Assembly (NCBI RefSeq): GCF_049701115.1
Contig: NZ_JBNATX010000002.1
Coordinates: 1-64,000 of the forward strand
DNA from: Thermoanaerobacter sp049701115
GTDB lineage: Bacteria > Bacillota > Thermoanaerobacteria > Thermoanaerobacterales > Thermoanaerobacteraceae
Direction of reading: 5' to 3'
Length of the DNA stretch: 64,000 bases
In this document: in pieces, positions 62,322-64,000 of the stretch
How the letters are laid out: each line of letters begins with the position of its first letter
Position numbering within the stretch: position 1 is the first letter of the stretch
Notes under the pieces: generated by a model
What the model was told of the DNA's origin: nothing
The model's database searches: none
Seen by the model: only the letters and a program-made list of their open reading frames with translations
Position numbers and translations under genes: made by a program

Positions 62322-62411
62322 TAGTCACTTCACTCCCCCTTATAAATTGTAAAAACTCTAGCTCTACGTCACTTCTCAAATGTCATAAATTTTTATTCAA
62401 GGTTATAAATA

Positions 62412-62439
62412 ATTATATCATTAAATGTTTTCATTTCAA
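62412..62439 (-). promoter_or_regulatory. candidate promoter of the solitary peptide-binding gene
   Basis: The minus strand reads TTGAAA (62439-62434), 16 bases, TATAAT (62417-62412), giving a ~85-base leader. Confidence 0.55.
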
Positions 62440-62539
62440 TAGTGTCTATTAAAAATTTACACTAAAATTTTGGATCGATTTTTAATCCATTAAAAATCTT
62501 GACAAACAACTTTTTAAATAACTACAATGAAGTTAAAAA

Positions 62540-62575
62540 GAAAAATAAAAAAAGCCTGCCACCAAAGTGACAGGC
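62540..62575 (-). terminator. terminator after rbsB
   Basis: The minus strand folds GCCTGTCAC-TTTG-GTGGCAGGC (one mismatch) followed by a T7 run and more T residues. It lies 12 bases past the rbsB stop. Confidence 0.88.
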
Positions 62576-62587
62576 AAAAATTGTAAG

Positions 62588-63529
62588 TTACTGAACATTT
62601 TCTTTTGTTATAAGTTTAAGTTCTGCAGGAATGAAACTAGGTATTTTTTCTCCTTTCAAGTACTTATCAGCCATTTCAACTCCTAGTGAACCCATTAAAG
62701 CTGGCTGCTGCGCAATTGTGGCAGCCATTTTTCCTTCTTTTATAGCTTTTAAAGCATCCTCAGTTCCATCAAAACCAACCACAATGATTCCTTGCCTATT
62801 TGCTGCTTCAATTGCTTTTATAGCTCCCAAAGCCATCTCATCGTTTTGGGCAAACACTGCATCGATTTTAGGCTGAGCTTGCAAGATGTTTTCCATTACT
62901 GATAAACCTTTGGAACGATCAAAATCAGCAGCCTGCTTTGCCACTATTTTTATATCTGGATACTTAGCAATAGCTTCATCAAACCCTTTGCCTCTATCTC
63001 TTGCCGCAGAAGCCCCAGGTATACCTTCAAGTTCTACCACATTTCCCTTGCCATTTAGAGCTTTAGCTATAAATTCTGCAGCCATTTCCCCACCCTTCAC
63101 GTTATCTGAAGCTATATGGCAAACTACTTTACCACCATTTGCTGACCTATCTATAGTTATAACTGGTATATTTTTGCTATTTGCCTCTTTTATAGCGGTA
63201 ACAACTGCATCACTATCCACAGGATTTATAAGTAAAACATCTACTTTTTGCTGAATCAAATCTTCTACATTAGAAAGCTCTTTAGAGGAATCATTTTGGG
63301 AATCTTCAACTATTATTTTATACCCTAACTCTTTCGCTTTTTCTTCTGCACCATTTTTTAAAGTTACAAAGAATGGATTGTTAAGAGTAGATATCACTAG
63401 CCCTATAGTTTTCCCTTCTTTGGTACTAGTAGGAGCTGTATTTGGAGTGCTTGTTTTACAACCACTCAAAACCAGCGCTGCCGAAATTACAAAAACAGCT
63501 AAAAGTAACAATATTCGCGATCTTCTCAT
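62588..63529 (-). CDS. rbsB: ribose-type sugar ABC transporter substrate-binding lipoprotein
   Basis: A 313-residue periplasmic-binding-protein type I lipoprotein with lipobox LVLSGC. The body shows TIGLVISTLNNPFFVTLKNGAEEKAKELGY, VDVLLINPVDSDAV, IPVITIDRSANGG and NDEMALGAIKAIEAA, close to RbsB. ATG 63529 after AAAGGGG is preferred to the GTG four codons upstream. It follows rbsC by 88 bases and ends the operon at a terminator. Ribose is likely; another pentose or AI-2 cannot be ruled out. Confidence 0.93.
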   Translation of the reverse strand: MRRSRILLLLAVFVISAALVLSGCKTSTPNTAPTSTKEGKTIGLVISTLNNPFFVTLKNGAEEKAKELGYKIIVEDSQNDSSKELSNVEDLIQQKVDVLLINPVDSDAVVTAIKEANSKNIPVITIDRSANGGKVVCHIASDNVKGGEMAAEFIAKALNGKGNVVELEGIPGASAARDRGKGFDEAIAKYPDIKIVAKQAADFDRSKGLSVMENILQAQPKIDAVFAQNDEMALGAIKAIEAANRQGIIVVGFDGTEDALKAIKEGKMAATIAQQPALMGSLGVEMADKYLKGEKIPSFIPAELKLITKENVQ

Positions 63530-63617
63530 AGGTCTCTTCACCCCTTTAATTTTTAATATATTACATCTAAAACTTCAAGAAAATTTCTCAATTCCCAGAC
63601 ATCCCCCCTTTTCTCCT

Positions 63618-64000
63618 CTATTCACTTTCTTTCTTGTCCAAAGCTATAGCAAGTAGTATTACTAAACCTTTTACAATATATTGATAAAAAGGTGAAACGT
63701 TAAGCAAATTCAGGCCGTTGTTCAGCACACCTATTATTAGAGCACCTATCAAAGTCCCAATTATTCCACCTTCTCCTCCTGACAAACTTGTTCCTCCTAA
63801 CACCACAGCAGCTATCGCGTCAAGCTCTGCACCTTGTCCTGCTGTTGGAGCAGCAGAGTTTAACCTTGAAGTAATTATTAAGCCGCTTACTGCTGCTAAA
63901 AAGCCACTTAAGGCATATACAAATAGAATTACTTTGTTAGTATCAATTCCCGCTAGCTTAGCAGCTTGTAAATTCCCACCTGTTGCATAGACATACCTTC
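63618..64000 (-). CDS. rbsC: ribose-type sugar ABC transporter permease (partial, 5' end beyond window)
   Basis: The frame is open on the minus strand from the window end to the stop at 63618, giving the C-terminal ~127 residues of an RbsC-type permease. Visible: YATGGNLQAAKLAGI, the membrane helix FVYALSGFLAAVSGLII, then QGAELDAIAAVVLGGTSLSGG (the conserved coupling region) and two final helices. An internal Met at 63806 is not the start. It precedes rbsB, as in typical rbsACB operons. Confidence 0.93.
   Translation of the reverse strand, partial: RYVYATGGNLQAAKLAGIDTNKVILFVYALSGFLAAVSGLIITSRLNSAAPTAGQGAELDAIAAVVLGGTSLSGGEGGIIGTLIGALIIGVLNNGLNLLNVSPFYQYIVKGLVILLAIALDKKESE

Overview
The window comes from an AT-rich, low-GC Gram-positive genome. 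Strong AGGAGG-type ribosome binding sites, frequent TTG and GTG starts, sigma-A-like promoters, FeoAB, a NikR nickel transporter, bacteriohemerythrin, an Etf-linked lactate dehydrogenase and AddAB all suggest an anaerobic, probably thermophilic clostridium of the Thermoanaerobacter/Caldanaerobacter type. That assignment is inferred from gene content and protein style, not from a search. I see no rRNA, tRNA, insertion sequence, prophage or CRISPR array. No gene-free stretch exceeds 300 bases.

Layout. (1) 1-4480: a GC-rich structured element at the left edge, then an L-cysteine desulfidase-family gene with a sigma-54 promoter, divergent from a sigma-54 activator that carries a four-cysteine sensor region, followed by threonine aldolase. 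(2) 4482-16340 (minus): addB-addA-sbcD-sbcC, a double-strand-break processing operon. (3) 16350-18667 (plus): two cation transporters; the second (DUF1646-type) has a leader with mutually exclusive antiterminator and terminator helices, a candidate Na+-I riboswitch. (4) 18670-27220 (minus): FAH-family hydrolase, bacteriohemerythrin, MacAB-like exporter, trmL-dinB-MATE, PepSY protein. (5) 27290-30387 (plus): nikR-nikMNQO with a NikR operator over its own -10 box; nikR appears to use a CTG start. (6) 30391-32800 (minus): feoA-feoB plus a coupled 33-codon ORF, under a Fur box.

(7) 32812-58204 (all minus) is a 25-kb peptidoglycan amino-sugar recovery locus. The distal operon is murR-murQ-amiE-namZ-nagZ-murK-anmK-GNAT-PIG-L-GNAT-etfB-etfA-lctD. 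An Opp-type ABC transporter operon comes next, then nagA-amiE-GH18-nagZ. In the inferred scheme, wall fragments enter by the ABC transporter (no MurP PTS gene is present). NamZ, NagZ, AmiE and perhaps GH18 trim them. MurK and AnmK phosphorylate MurNAc and anhydroMurNAc, MurQ splits MurNAc-6P into GlcNAc-6P and D-lactate, and NagA deacetylates GlcNAc-6P. The EtfAB-linked dehydrogenase would oxidise the released D-lactate. A cassette of two tandem-GNAT proteins flanking a PIG-L protein with a changed active-site motif is embedded in the operon and has no obvious role; it is the best candidate for an undescribed step. (8) 58317-64000 (minus): lysA and murI (cell-wall precursor genes), a solitary peptide-binding lipoprotein, and rbsB with a partial rbsC cut by the window edge.
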